From Bacteriovoracaceae bacterium UBA4097 (GTDB lineage Bacteria; Bdellovibrionota; Bacteriovoracia; Bacteriovoracales; Bacteriovoracaceae), in NCBI GenBank assembly GCA_002381765.1, contig DFXX01000051.1, positions 1 through 24,733 on the forward strand: DNA of 24,733 nt, in the 5' to 3' direction. Every line of letters begins with the position of its first letter. Within the stretch, counting starts at the first letter, position 1. The position numbers were made by a program, and so were the translations under genes. Positions 8,902 through 16,638 of this stretch are shown here, in pieces. Below the pieces are notes generated by a model that was not told where the DNA came from, made no database searches, and saw nothing but the letters and a program-made list of their open reading frames with translations.

Positions 8902-9885
8902 TTGAGAAAATTTAAATTTATTGCTTTGGCATTACTGACTATTCTTATCGGCAAAGTCTATGCTGAAGATCCTTTCTACCCTGCTAACATCTTCATGATG
9001 GATGACAAATATTCTCATCACGTGATCCTTGTAGAAAAATCCACTCACAAACTTCATCTTTTTGCCAATAAGGCGGGCAGTCCTCACTTGGTTAAGACTT
9101 TCTCTGCAGCAACGGGAAAGTTTAAAGGTGATAAATTTCAAAGTGGTGATCACAAGACTCCTGAAGGCATTTACATCATCAATGATTTCCTCTCAAAGGA
9201 AGAACTCCTTCGTCGTCATGGCAAATATGCTGAGATCTATGGAAGTGGCGCCTTTCCTATGGATTATCCTAATTTCATGGATAGAAGAGCAGGTAAGACC
9301 GGCGGCGGAATCTGGCTTCACTCGACCGATGATGACAATCGTATCTCAAAGGGTCTCGATTCTCGCGGGTGCGTGGTTTTACAAAATGCTGATCTGAAGG
9401 ATGTCTCACAATATATTGAGCTTGATCGCACCCCTATTATAGTAGTCCAGGACATCCATTTCTTGTCCAAATCTACTTGGGAAAAGAATAAAACACTCCT
9501 TCACGATACTGTCATGAACTGGGCACGAGCTTGGCAGGAGAAGGATTTCAATACTTACATCGATAGCTACCACCCTCAGGAATTCTGGGATAGCAGCAAG
9601 GGGAACTTCAATTCCTACAAAAACTATAAAAAAGCTGTCTTCTCTCGAGATGATAAACCTGTTATCAATTTTGAGTTTATCTCTATCATGGCCACCGATG
9701 ATTATGCCGTAGTCAACTTGCAACAGAACTATCAGTCCGCGGTTATCAATGACATTGGTAAAAAGACGCTTTTTTTAAAGAAAAATGCTAATTATGATTG
9801 GAAAATTGTAGGAGAACTCTGGTCAAAAGCTGAACCAGATACTAGTCTAGCTTTTACGCCATCGAAAAGATTTTTCAAAGAGTAG
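8902..9885 (+). CDS. Exported YkuD-fold L,D-transpeptidase/carboxypeptidase with NTF2-like C-terminal domain
   Basis: A 327-aa protein that starts with TTG: a clear GGAGG sits 4 nt before it, and the nearby ATG at 8891 closes after four codons. Residues 1-21 are a signal peptide (ALALLTILIGKVYA, cleavage near AEDP). Residues about 35-185 are the YkuD domain, with His140 (GIWLHST) and nucleophile Cys157 in SRGCVVL. The C-terminal part (about 205-315, beginning MNWARAWQEKDFNTY) is NTF2-like. This combination matches Csd6/Pgp2-type enzymes, which trim peptidoglycan stem peptides and set helical cell shape in Helicobacter and Campylobacter. It acts in the periplasm. It is followed after 1 nt by a membrane protein gene and then a bactofilin. 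Confidence 0.9.
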   Translation: MRKFKFIALALLTILIGKVYAEDPFYPANIFMMDDKYSHHVILVEKSTHKLHLFANKAGSPHLVKTFSAATGKFKGDKFQSGDHKTPEGIYIINDFLSKEELLRRHGKYAEIYGSGAFPMDYPNFMDRRAGKTGGGIWLHSTDDDNRISKGLDSRGCVVLQNADLKDVSQYIELDRTPIIVVQDIHFLSKSTWEKNKTLLHDTVMNWARAWQEKDFNTYIDSYHPQEFWDSSKGNFNSYKNYKKAVFSRDDKPVINFEFISIMATDDYAVVNLQQNYQSAVINDIGKKTLFLKKNANYDWKIVGELWSKAEPDTSLAFTPSKRFFKE

Positions 9886-9886
9886 C

Positions 9887-10624
9887 ATGAAAGACTCCAT
9901 TCAACAGTCCGGCGATGAATTGGCCATCGTAATATACGATGCCCCTCTTCCTCCCAAATACTTCAGATTCAGTAAGAAGTTTATTCGCACGTTGTTTGTA
10001 GTTGTTCCCCTACTCATCTCACTCATTTTTCTGGGACTCTTTCTTTGGGGATTTGGTACTCGTCTTAAGGACACGCCAAGACCCACTTTTCCCCAAGTGA
10101 TTGATCAAAACGAAGTAAAGATTCAAGAGCTTCAAGGTGAAATCACTAAGCTCACTGAAAGCAATAATCAACTCATTGAAAGGCTCGCTTCTCAGCCTTC
10201 ATCCAGTGCTAATGATGAAATCAATCTTATGACCATCAAGCGTCCCTATGGAATGCAGGACCTAACTAAGCAGAATAAAGTTACTCTGGAGAATTTTGAA
10301 TTAAAGCAGGACTCGAAGAAGCTCTCCTTGAACTTCCATATTATAAGTTCAAATCCAACTAGAGTTACCGGTCACGTTATTGTCTATATGATTTCGGCTA
10401 CAGGAATAATGGCCTATCCACGAGAAGCTAACGCTGCAATTGCTCAAGGAATCAAGTATTCCCTAGGTGAGACATTCTCCGTTGCTCGCCTAAGACCCAC
10501 GACTGCAGATTTTCTGCCAGTACCAGGAGACACTGTCCGCTTTGTTATCTATATTTTTAATCGTGAAGGTGACCTTCTCCTAAGCAGCGAAACTCAACCC
10601 TTCCAGACTGGGACAAAACCATGA
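9887..10624 (+). CDS. Single-pass membrane protein with coiled coil and periplasmic beta domain
   Basis: A 245-aa protein. Residues 1-31 are cytoplasmic and contain a basic juxtamembrane stretch (PPKYFRFSKKFIR). Residues about 34-57 are one membrane helix. A short coiled coil follows (about 77-100, KIQELQGEITKLTESNNQL). Residues about 125-240 form a predicted beta-rich domain (VTLENFELKQDSKKLSLNF...). The layout resembles DUF6776-type proteins, but I am not certain of the family. No peptidase motif is visible. It starts 1 nt after the L,D-peptidase stop and overlaps the bactofilin gene by 4 nt, so it could tether the cytoplasmic bactofilin to the periplasmic enzyme. That role is inference. 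Confidence 0.8.
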   Translation: MKDSIQQSGDELAIVIYDAPLPPKYFRFSKKFIRTLFVVVPLLISLIFLGLFLWGFGTRLKDTPRPTFPQVIDQNEVKIQELQGEITKLTESNNQLIERLASQPSSSANDEINLMTIKRPYGMQDLTKQNKVTLENFELKQDSKKLSLNFHIISSNPTRVTGHVIVYMISATGIMAYPREANAAIAQGIKYSLGETFSVARLRPTTADFLPVPGDTVRFVIYIFNREGDLLLSSETQPFQTGTKP

Positions 10625-10968
10625 TCAACGATCAGGATTTTCGAAATTTCCACTATAATATTCTAGGCTCGAGCTCCATTGTTAAGGGGGATATCATTCT
10701 TTGTGGCGATGCCATTATTACCTCCTATATAGAGGGAAGTATTGAGATGAAGAATAATGGAAAGCTTATCCTGGAGCGTGGAAGCTCGGTGAAAGGCAAG
10801 ATTTTGGCCATCGATCTGGAGATATTCGGAGAAGTAAACGGTGAAATTGAATGCAGTGGCCTTGTTTCTATCAGATCAAGTGCTCACGTCAGTGGAACGA
10901 TTAAATCAAATCGACTGGTCATATACCCGGGAGCCATCGTAGAAACCCACGCTGACTCCCAGGAATAG
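10621..10968 (+). CDS. Bactofilin
   Basis: A 115-aa member of the bactofilin (formerly DUF583) family, which polymerises without nucleotide into filaments that position cell-wall enzymes at the cytoplasmic membrane. The core is a right-handed beta helix seen as short repeating Gly/Ile/Val segments (VKGDIILCGDAIITSYIEGSI, LEIFGEVNGEIECSGLVSI, VSGTIKSNRLVIYPGA). Termini are short, as usual for small bactofilins. Its ATG overlaps the stop of the membrane-protein gene (ATGA), giving tight coupling. The operon context with an L,D-peptidase points to cell shape or local wall remodelling. It ends 3 nt before the stop of the convergent M16 gene. Confidence 0.92.
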   Translation: MINDQDFRNFHYNILGSSSIVKGDIILCGDAIITSYIEGSIEMKNNGKLILERGSSVKGKILAIDLEIFGEVNGEIECSGLVSIRSSAHVSGTIKSNRLVIYPGAIVETHADSQE

Positions 10969-10971
10969 TCA

Positions 10972-12327
10972 TTATAGGAATTTTCGGTAATCCAATATCT
11001 TCACAGGTCTGATACGCGAGAGACCCTTCTCTAGGCTCTTATCCCCTACTACGACAATCGTTAAACGATCCCAACTGAAGGCTTCAAGATTTGCCTGGGA
11101 TAACTCTGCCGCTGTCATACGAGAAATTTTTTCAGGAAAGGCTTCAAGTTCAGAGAGTTTTCGATTTTGGTGATCATAAAGCATGATTCGACCTAGGAAA
11201 GAAGATGTCTCCTCAAACCCGAAAGCATAACCGCCTACTAAGTGTCCTTGCTGGTGCTTAAATTCCTGCTCGGTAATTTTACTGGGATTACTTACATCTT
11301 GAAAGATAGCACGGATAAGTGCAACGGTTTCGGCTGCAGTTTCATTCTTAGAAAAAGTCATGATTCCAGCTCGAGCATAATCACGCTGAGCAGAGACATA
11401 GGCCCCTGCTGAATAGGTTAGTCCTCTCTTCACCCGTAGTTCTTGAACAAGTTTAGAAGTAAATCCTCCACCCATGAAATTAGCGAGAAATTCGAATTTA
11501 TCGTACTTTCCTTGTAGTTCATTGGAAGTCATATAGCGGCCAATGCGAATTTGGGCCTGATTGGCCCCTGGAACTGGAACCAAGTAGATGGCTGATTCGT
11601 TACTTGGCTTATTCAATTCAACTGGCTTAAGACGAATTTCATTGCTCCAGTTACATTTACTTTTGAGAATGTCTTTGATGTCCTTCACTCCAGAAGGACC
11701 AGCAAGATAAAGAACTTTCTTTGTTTTATTTAATTCTTTTAAGCGCTCTTTCAAAAGCGCTGGACTGAGCTTCTCTAGACTCTCCAGAGTTCCTTCTACC
11801 GGTTTGGAAAAGGGAGTCTCTTTAAGAGTCATTTGTCGGAAGACTCGGTCTGATAAGGCCGCGTGAGAGGTAACTAGATTATTAAGATTACTCTTGGCGC
11901 GGCTAATGTAGGAACTCAGTTCATTTGCAGGATATTGAGCATCATTTAAGAGCTCACAAACTTTTCCCACTACTGGTTCAATATCTTTCACCAAACCTTG
12001 AACACTTAGTACCGAATATTCATGGGTCACTGAGTTTCTAATATTTGCTCCGTAGAAGTCAAAAAACTCTGCTATCTCTTTTTGATTCTGCTTTTTAGTA
12101 CCAGAAGTAAGCTGATCCAAGGTGGCCTGAGTGGCCCCTGGGATTTGATCGGAAATTCCGCCGTTCTCATAATAAACAGATGCCGTAAATTTCGGAAACT
12201 TATCGTCTTCAACCCATACCACTTCAAGATCCCCCCATTTCATTCTCTCAACAGAATCAAGAAAGGAGGTTTTTGCAAAAGATGTAGCACTTAATAATAT
12301 CAATAGAGATGCTGTTATTTTTTTCAT
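10972..12327 (-). CDS. M16-family peptidase-like protein without zinc motif (partner subunit)
   Basis: A 451-aa exported protein. Start: the frame can begin at GTG 12339, but ATG at 12327 is preferred because it opens a clean signal peptide (MKKITASLLILLSATSFAKT) and has GTGAGA upstream. The M16 fold is recognisable from the C-terminal half (RVKRGLTYSAGAYVS, and YAFGFEETSSFLGRIM). The N-terminal HxxEH zinc motif is absent; the matching place reads ATQATLDQL. Such non-catalytic M16 proteins usually pair with an active M16 subunit, as in mitochondrial MPP alpha/beta or bacterial two-gene M16B pairs. The active partner is the next gene upstream, 8 nt away. Acts in the periplasm. Confidence 0.88.
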   Translation of the reverse strand: MKKITASLLILLSATSFAKTSFLDSVERMKWGDLEVVWVEDDKFPKFTASVYYENGGISDQIPGATQATLDQLTSGTKKQNQKEIAEFFDFYGANIRNSVTHEYSVLSVQGLVKDIEPVVGKVCELLNDAQYPANELSSYISRAKSNLNNLVTSHAALSDRVFRQMTLKETPFSKPVEGTLESLEKLSPALLKERLKELNKTKKVLYLAGPSGVKDIKDILKSKCNWSNEIRLKPVELNKPSNESAIYLVPVPGANQAQIRIGRYMTSNELQGKYDKFEFLANFMGGGFTSKLVQELRVKRGLTYSAGAYVSAQRDYARAGIMTFSKNETAAETVALIRAIFQDVSNPSKITEQEFKHQQGHLVGGYAFGFEETSSFLGRIMLYDHQNRKLSELEAFPEKISRMTAAELSQANLEAFSWDRLTIVVVGDKSLEKGLSRIRPVKILDYRKFL

Positions 12328-12335
12328 ATTTATTC

Positions 12336-13694
12336 TCACTTATGCTTATTCCAGACAGATACAAAAACGCTCTTCTGGGAGAAAATCTCATGACAGGCCT
12401 GCTTCACCTGATCAACTGTTACGTCTTCATACATGGATAGTTCTTGTTTATAAAATCTCCAATCACCAAAGAGGAGCTGCCTCTCACCCAGGAAGCGGGC
12501 CAACCCTGCATTGGTATCAAGTCCAGCATAAAGATCTACCAGATAATTATTCTTAACCTTCTCAAGGCTTCTCTGAGTTATCTCAGTTTCGCAATATCCT
12601 TTTAACTTTCCAATCAGGTCTTTTCTGAAAGTATCAACATCAATCCCCTTCACCAAATCTCCCCCAATGAAGAAGAAGCCGGATTTCTCTAAAGATTGAT
12701 TAGCGGCATACATACGAGTGGCAACTGGTTTATCGATGAGAATATAATCACTGATAAGGGAGGCACTTCTTCCCGAGCCAATGATTGAGGAAAGAATATC
12801 CACAGGATACCCTTTCACATGGCCTGCCTTATAACTCGGGTAGGCCAGCATAAACATCGGACTAGGTGATTCCCCCTTTCTCTTCACAACCTTGGAATCC
12901 TTTAAGCGAGGAACAAAAGCCTCATCCTTAAGGGAATTATGAGCTTCTTCCACTGAAGGCGAAGATGGAATTTTCCCAAATCTTTCCTTAATCATCTTTT
13001 CTGCTTCCTTGGGATCAACATCTCCCGCTAACACCAAAGCGACATTGTTCGGTGCATAGAAGCGCTTGAAGTAGGCCTGAATCTGATCGCGACTAACAGA
13101 TTTTAGATCAGGAATATCTCCTATGACCGAACGTCCATAAGGAGTTCCCTCGTAGAGATTCTTCATGAGCTCCAGATAGATCTGCCCACGAGGGGAATTC
13201 TCATAGCGCATTTTTCTTTCTTCCAGAACGACCTGTCGCTCCTTATTGAAGTCATCTTTATCAAGGAGAAGATTCTCCATACGATCTGCTTCAATCTCCA
13301 ACATGATGGGCAATTGAGAGGATGGAAGATTCTCATAATAAACTGTTTGATCATTGGTGGTATAAGCATTGGTTGATCCACCACTCCCCTCAATGATGAA
13401 ATCGATGGTATTTTTTCCAAAACGTTTAGCTCCCTTAAACATCATATGCTCAAGAAAGTGACTGGCTCCAGTTATACCCGAGACTTCATTTTTTCCTCCC
13501 ACCTTATAGAAGAGGTAAAGAGAAAAAATCGGAAGCTTATGGTTGGGAACGATCAGGGCCACCATTCCATTATCAAGCTTAACTTCCTTCACTTCCAGAT
13601 TAATACTCTCGGAAAGACTCCGGCTCCGGTCCTGCTTATCCGTAGAAGAGCAACCCAGTAGAATAAGGGTCATAAGAGTAAACCAAATTTTCAT
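12336..13694 (-). CDS. M16-family zinc metallopeptidase, lipoprotein
   Basis: A 453-aa active M16 (pitrilysin/insulinase clan) peptidase. The start at ATG 13694 is chosen over 13709 because GAGG lies 9 nt before it and the protein then begins with a lipoprotein signal (MKIWFTLMTLILLGCSS; lipobox LLGC, lipidated Cys15). Zinc motif HFLEH is at residues 79-83 (inverted HxxEH), and the third ligand is Glu158 or Glu159 in VVLEERKMRYEN. The substrate is not evident; the family degrades peptides inside a two-subunit chamber. It sits first in a two-gene operon with the non-catalytic partner. Membrane-anchored in the periplasm. Confidence 0.93.
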   Translation of the reverse strand: MKIWFTLMTLILLGCSSTDKQDRSRSLSESINLEVKEVKLDNGMVALIVPNHKLPIFSLYLFYKVGGKNEVSGITGASHFLEHMMFKGAKRFGKNTIDFIIEGSGGSTNAYTTNDQTVYYENLPSSQLPIMLEIEADRMENLLLDKDDFNKERQVVLEERKMRYENSPRGQIYLELMKNLYEGTPYGRSVIGDIPDLKSVSRDQIQAYFKRFYAPNNVALVLAGDVDPKEAEKMIKERFGKIPSSPSVEEAHNSLKDEAFVPRLKDSKVVKRKGESPSPMFMLAYPSYKAGHVKGYPVDILSSIIGSGRSASLISDYILIDKPVATRMYAANQSLEKSGFFFIGGDLVKGIDVDTFRKDLIGKLKGYCETEITQRSLEKVKNNYLVDLYAGLDTNAGLARFLGERQLLFGDWRFYKQELSMYEDVTVDQVKQACHEIFSQKSVFVSVWNKHK

Positions 13695-14010
13695 AATAAC
13701 CATCCTCATTGATGAACGATCGACAATAATAGTCTTAAGTCAGTACAGAGCATTTATTTTAGGGGTTTAGTTCCAGCTTTGCCAATTAAAGGCGACATAA
13801 AGCTTTTGGTTTCGGAAGCACATATAGGACTCAACTACTCGGCTACCTCTAGGGAAATCTGAAAAAATTACGTGATGCCCAAGCCAAAAAGCATGAAAAA
13901 TCTACTGCTTTATCCGAGAGCTGAGCGTCTTCCTCTATTCTTAATCGTGAAAACTGTGTAAGATAAGTCAACTTTTTACACCTTATTACTGCTAAAGAAT
14001 GGAGCGCCCT
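13695..14010. other. Divergent intergenic region, M16 operon / ald
   Basis: About 315 bp without a convincing gene. It must carry the promoters of both operons, but I could not pick convincing -35/-10 pairs. There is a possible long-range pairing CTCGG (13838-13842) with CCGAG (13914-13918) enclosing a purine-rich stretch. It matches no riboswitch consensus I know, including the glycine riboswitch sometimes found before ald. Confidence 0.3.
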
Positions 14011-15129
14011 ATGAAGATTGCAGTTCCTAAAGAAATTAAAAACAATGAAAATCGCGTGGGTCTTGTCCCGAGTGGTGTTCGTCAGTTAGTTCAAGATGGT
14101 AATGAAGTTTTCGTTCAGCATAATGCTGGTATGGGAATTGGTATTACTGATGAAGAATATGTTGCAGCAGGTGCAACCATCGTCCCGACGCTTGAAGATG
14201 CCTTTGCTGCTGGTGAGATGATCATCAAAGTTAAAGAGCCTCAACCAAATGAGATTGCCCTCTTAAAGCCTCATCACATCCTTTATACCTATCTTCACCT
14301 GGCCGCTGATAAGCCGCAAACTGAAGGCCTTATGAAGTCTGGGGCAACTTGTATTGCTTATGAAACTATCCAAACTGATGATGGAGCACTTCCTCTGCTG
14401 GTACCGATGTCAGAAGTTGCTGGCCGTATGTCGGTTCAAGTTGGTGCTACATACTTGCAACTTGATAAAGGTGGTAAGGGTACTCTTCTGGGTGGTGTTC
14501 CAGGAGTTAAGCGTGCCAAAGTTTGTATCATTGGTTGCGGGATCGCTGGTACTAATGCTGCTAAAATGGCAGTTGGTATGGGGGCGGATGTAACTCTTAT
14601 CGATCTCTCTACTAAACGCCTGGCCGAGCTAGACGATTTATTTGAAAACAAAATCAACACTGTTTTCTCCAACTCACAAAATATCGAAGAAGCCGTAATC
14701 CAATCTGATCTAGTGATCGGAGCGGTGCTGGTTCCTGGAGCAAAAGCTCCAAAACTCGTCACACGCGATATGATTTCTAAAATGAGTAAGGGATCGGTTG
14801 TGGTTGACATTGCCGTCGACCAAGGTGGCTGTATTGAAACTTGTAAGCCAACCACTCATGAAAACCCGACTTTTGTGGTTGATGGAGTTGTTCATTACTG
14901 TGTGGCCAATATGCCTGGTGCCGTTGCCCGAACATCTACCTTCGCACTTACCAATGTAACATTGAAGTATGCTCGCATGATTGCTAAAGACGGGGTAGAT
15001 CGCTCAATTATGCGTGATAAGCCACTTCGTTTAGGTGTGAATATCTATAAAGGGAAGCTCGTATATGAACAAGTTGCTCTTGATCTAGATCTTCCTTTCA
15101 CTCCCCTGGCCCTTGATAAGTACCTTTAA
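14011..15129 (+). CDS. ald: Alanine dehydrogenase
   Basis: NAD-dependent interconversion of L-alanine with pyruvate plus ammonia. Length from ATG 14011 is 372 aa, the usual size. I chose this start because GGAG lies 6 nt before it and the protein then begins MKIAVPKEIKNNENRVG, as in the family. The upstream in-frame ATG at 13999 contains that ribosome site. Pyruvate/active-site residues Arg15, Lys75 and His96 are present, the NAD fold is at about 170-200 (VCIIGCGIAGTNAA), and the catalytic-Asp region is VVDIAVDQGGC. C-terminal signature VHYCVANMPGAVARTST present. Single gene with its own terminator; fits an amino-acid-degrading lifestyle. Confidence 0.96.
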   Translation: MKIAVPKEIKNNENRVGLVPSGVRQLVQDGNEVFVQHNAGMGIGITDEEYVAAGATIVPTLEDAFAAGEMIIKVKEPQPNEIALLKPHHILYTYLHLAADKPQTEGLMKSGATCIAYETIQTDDGALPLLVPMSEVAGRMSVQVGATYLQLDKGGKGTLLGGVPGVKRAKVCIIGCGIAGTNAAKMAVGMGADVTLIDLSTKRLAELDDLFENKINTVFSNSQNIEEAVIQSDLVIGAVLVPGAKAPKLVTRDMISKMSKGSVVVDIAVDQGGCIETCKPTTHENPTFVVDGVVHYCVANMPGAVARTSTFALTNVTLKYARMIAKDGVDRSIMRDKPLRLGVNIYKGKLVYEQVALDLDLPFTPLALDKYL

Positions 15130-15144
15130 GTCTTAATTCTTCTC

Positions 15145-15168
15145 ATGGCCCGGAAACTTCCGGGCCAT
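15145..15168 (+). terminator. Terminator after ald
   Basis: Strong hairpin ATGGCCCGG / CCGGGCCAT (arms extendable by AA/TT) starting 15 nt after the ald stop, followed by TTGTCTCTTTG. The T-tract is broken, but stem strength and position make a rho-independent terminator likely. Confidence 0.7.
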
Positions 15169-15176
15169 TTGTCTCT

Positions 15177-15205
15177 TTGTTCCCACCAATTCCTCGTGTT
15201 ATGAT
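15177..15205 (+). promoter_or_regulatory. Possible promoter of the FliL-like gene
   Basis: TATGAT at 15200-15205 preceded by TGT (extended -10) with weak TTGTTC 17 bp upstream. Expected transcription start falls at or beside the ATG at 15212, which would make the message leaderless; no ribosome site is visible before that ATG. Confidence 0.35.
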
Positions 15206-15211
15206 TACCCC

Positions 15212-15664
15212 ATGATGAAAGTCCTGATTATTTTAAATATTGTTGTCGTACTGGCCGGTGCTGGGCTGGTCTTCTACTCCCATAATATCCTAAAACCAGC
15301 TCCTACCGATCAGGCTGCGGAAGCACTTGCTCTTAAGGAAGGGGCCATTGCCCAATCCAGGTTACAACCCGTACCTATCAAGAAATTTGTGGTTAATCTT
15401 CACTCCAAGAGCACGAGACTCAGATACTTGGACCTGGAAATGAATATCCTAACTTTCCATGAAGATCAGAAGGCGATCGTTAAGGCGAATGAACATATCT
15501 TCAAAGACACTGTGGTAGAGATTACTTCGCACTTAGAGCCGAATGAATTGGATACGATTACCGGTAAAATGCTATTAGAAAGCAGAATAAAGAAACAGGT
15601 TAACGCCAAATTGGGCCAACCTGTTGTGAAGCAAATTTTCTTTTCGGGATTTGTAGTTCAGTAA
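15212..15664 (+). CDS. FliL-like flagellar basal-body-associated protein
   Basis: A 150-aa protein with one N-terminal membrane helix (about residues 4-24), a linker, and a periplasmic FliL domain. The domain reads KKFVVNLHSKSTRLRYLDLEMNI, then a region ending VVKQIFFSGFVVQ, the usual FliL C-terminus. FliL is an inner-membrane protein around the flagellar stator that tunes motor torque and stator number. No other flagellar gene is nearby, so this is an orphan copy, and it may serve as a second FliL or act elsewhere. The start could be Met1 or Met2 (15212 or 15215). Converges with the 57-aa gene with no gap. Confidence 0.8.
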   Translation: MMKVLIILNIVVVLAGAGLVFYSHNILKPAPTDQAAEALALKEGAIAQSRLQPVPIKKFVVNLHSKSTRLRYLDLEMNILTFHEDQKAIVKANEHIFKDTVVEITSHLEPNELDTITGKMLLESRIKKQVNAKLGQPVVKQIFFSGFVVQ

Positions 15665-15838
15665 TTACTGAAGATTATTGTTATCTTCGTGATCAAGAGG
15701 AACAGCGTTCTTAGTTTCATCAGGAAGAGTCTCAATATACTTCTTAAGATCTTCTTTTGAGATTTTATTTTCAGCAACTAAACGGTCACGTACACGAACG
15801 TCCATAAGCTTTTCTTCAAGCGCTAATCTAAGTTTCAT
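15665..15838 (-). CDS. Small conserved-looking protein, 57 aa, unknown function
   Basis: An ORF of 57 codons that starts at ATG 15838 with GAGGA 4 nt before it and ends in TAA at 15665, directly adjacent to the stop of the FliL-like gene on the other strand. The protein begins MKLRLALEEKLMDVRVRDRL, continues with a charged helix-type stretch (VAENKISKEDLKKYIETLPDE) and ends in an acidic Asn-rich tail. No signal peptide, membrane helix or Cys. Codon usage resembles the neighbours and the ribosome site is good, so I consider it real. It lies 83 nt after the pseudo-rhomboid gene on the same strand and could be co-transcribed. I recognise no family. Confidence 0.7.
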   Translation of the reverse strand: MKLRLALEEKLMDVRVRDRLVAENKISKEDLKKYIETLPDETKNAVPLDHEDNNNLQ

Positions 15839-15921
15839 AAGTCCTCACTTTTAAACGAAACTCTTTGTAACATTGCCTCTTGATTTCGGCAAGAACTCAA
15901 AATCACAACTAAGTATGCTGC

Positions 15922-16638
15922 TTATTGCCAATATTTCGGCGGATCCTTATCGTCATCCTTAACCACATAGAGCCGTTTTTTGGGCTTGGAGCGTGTCCAA
16001 GTACCATTTAGGGCCTTATGAATCAGTGGTTTAGACTGATAACGAATAATCAGGTAGCTCAGTCCCATGCCTACCAAGTGGGCCCAGGAGGTAGTGACCG
16101 AGGAAAAGATGGCGTAGTAAGCCTGTATTCCCACCAGAATCCAGCAGAAGGTTCTCGCTCGCATGGGGAAAATCATCATCATGGAGAGCTGGCGATCGGG
16201 ATAAAGAGTGGCGTAAGCAATCAGGAGAGCAAAGTTAAGTCCGGCCAGTCCATGGAGAGGAGTGGCAAAGACATAGGTTCCAAAAAAGAAGAAGGAAGTA
16301 ATGAGCAGGTAGACCAGCCCCACTCCTCCAACGATAAACAACAGAAACCGCGAGTAGGTGCGGCTACCCCACATAGACTCAAGTTCGGATCCAATAAACC
16401 AAATGAGAAGAGAGTTAAAAAGAAGACCTAAAAGTTCCGTTTCCATCACGGGATAGGTAACTATCTGGTAGATGAGTCCGGAAAATACTCCACTGCCCGA
16501 AAGCCCTAAGAGAGCGACTAGCGAGAAGGCGCCAATGGCCTTCAGAATGGCAGAGATAAGAAAACAAGCAACTGCTGCAATCAGAATATACTTATTAATC
16601 TTAGTGAGCTTGGGGGCCTGAAATTGGGCTTGATTCAT
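15922..16638 (-). CDS. Rhomboid-fold membrane protein lacking the catalytic serine (pseudo-rhomboid)
   Basis: A 238-aa inner-membrane protein with about six hydrophobic helices. Rhomboid features are clear: Asn75 in the second helix, the loop motif ELESMWGSRTYSRF (87-98), and the helix-6 His187 (WAHLVGMGLSYL). The GxSG active site reads G-L-A-G (130-133), with Ala132 where the nucleophilic serine should be, so protease activity is not expected. Related pseudo-rhomboids (iRhom, Derlin) bind membrane proteins and steer their folding or turnover. The C-terminal about 35 residues are charged and cytoplasmic. It overlaps the methylmalonyl-CoA epimerase gene by 4 nt (ATGA), with no functional link I know. 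Confidence 0.85.
   Translation of the reverse strand: MNQAQFQAPKLTKINKYILIAAVACFLISAILKAIGAFSLVALLGLSGSGVFSGLIYQIVTYPVMETELLGLLFNSLLIWFIGSELESMWGSRTYSRFLLFIVGGVGLVYLLITSFFFFGTYVFATPLHGLAGLNFALLIAYATLYPDRQLSMMMIFPMRARTFCWILVGIQAYYAIFSSVTTSWAHLVGMGLSYLIIRYQSKPLIHKALNGTWTRSKPKKRLYVVKDDDKDPPKYWQ

Noticed and set aside
9406..9723. 105-aa minus-strand frame inside the L,D-peptidase gene
   Set aside because: Antisense shadow; the plus-strand gene has intact catalytic motifs.
13880..13922. Short frame reading like KKLRDAQAKKHEKSTALSES in the ald upstream region
   Set aside because: No start codon or ribosome site, an upstream stop close by, and only about 20 codons.
13695..14010. Glycine riboswitch before ald
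   Set aside because: The conserved core segments of that riboswitch are not present.
14436..14855. 139-aa minus-strand frame inside ald
   Set aside because: Antisense shadow of a strongly conserved enzyme gene.
16018..16431. 137-aa plus-strand frame opposite the pseudo-rhomboid gene
   Set aside because: Antisense shadow of a clear membrane-protein gene; composition is low-complexity and no ribosome site is present.
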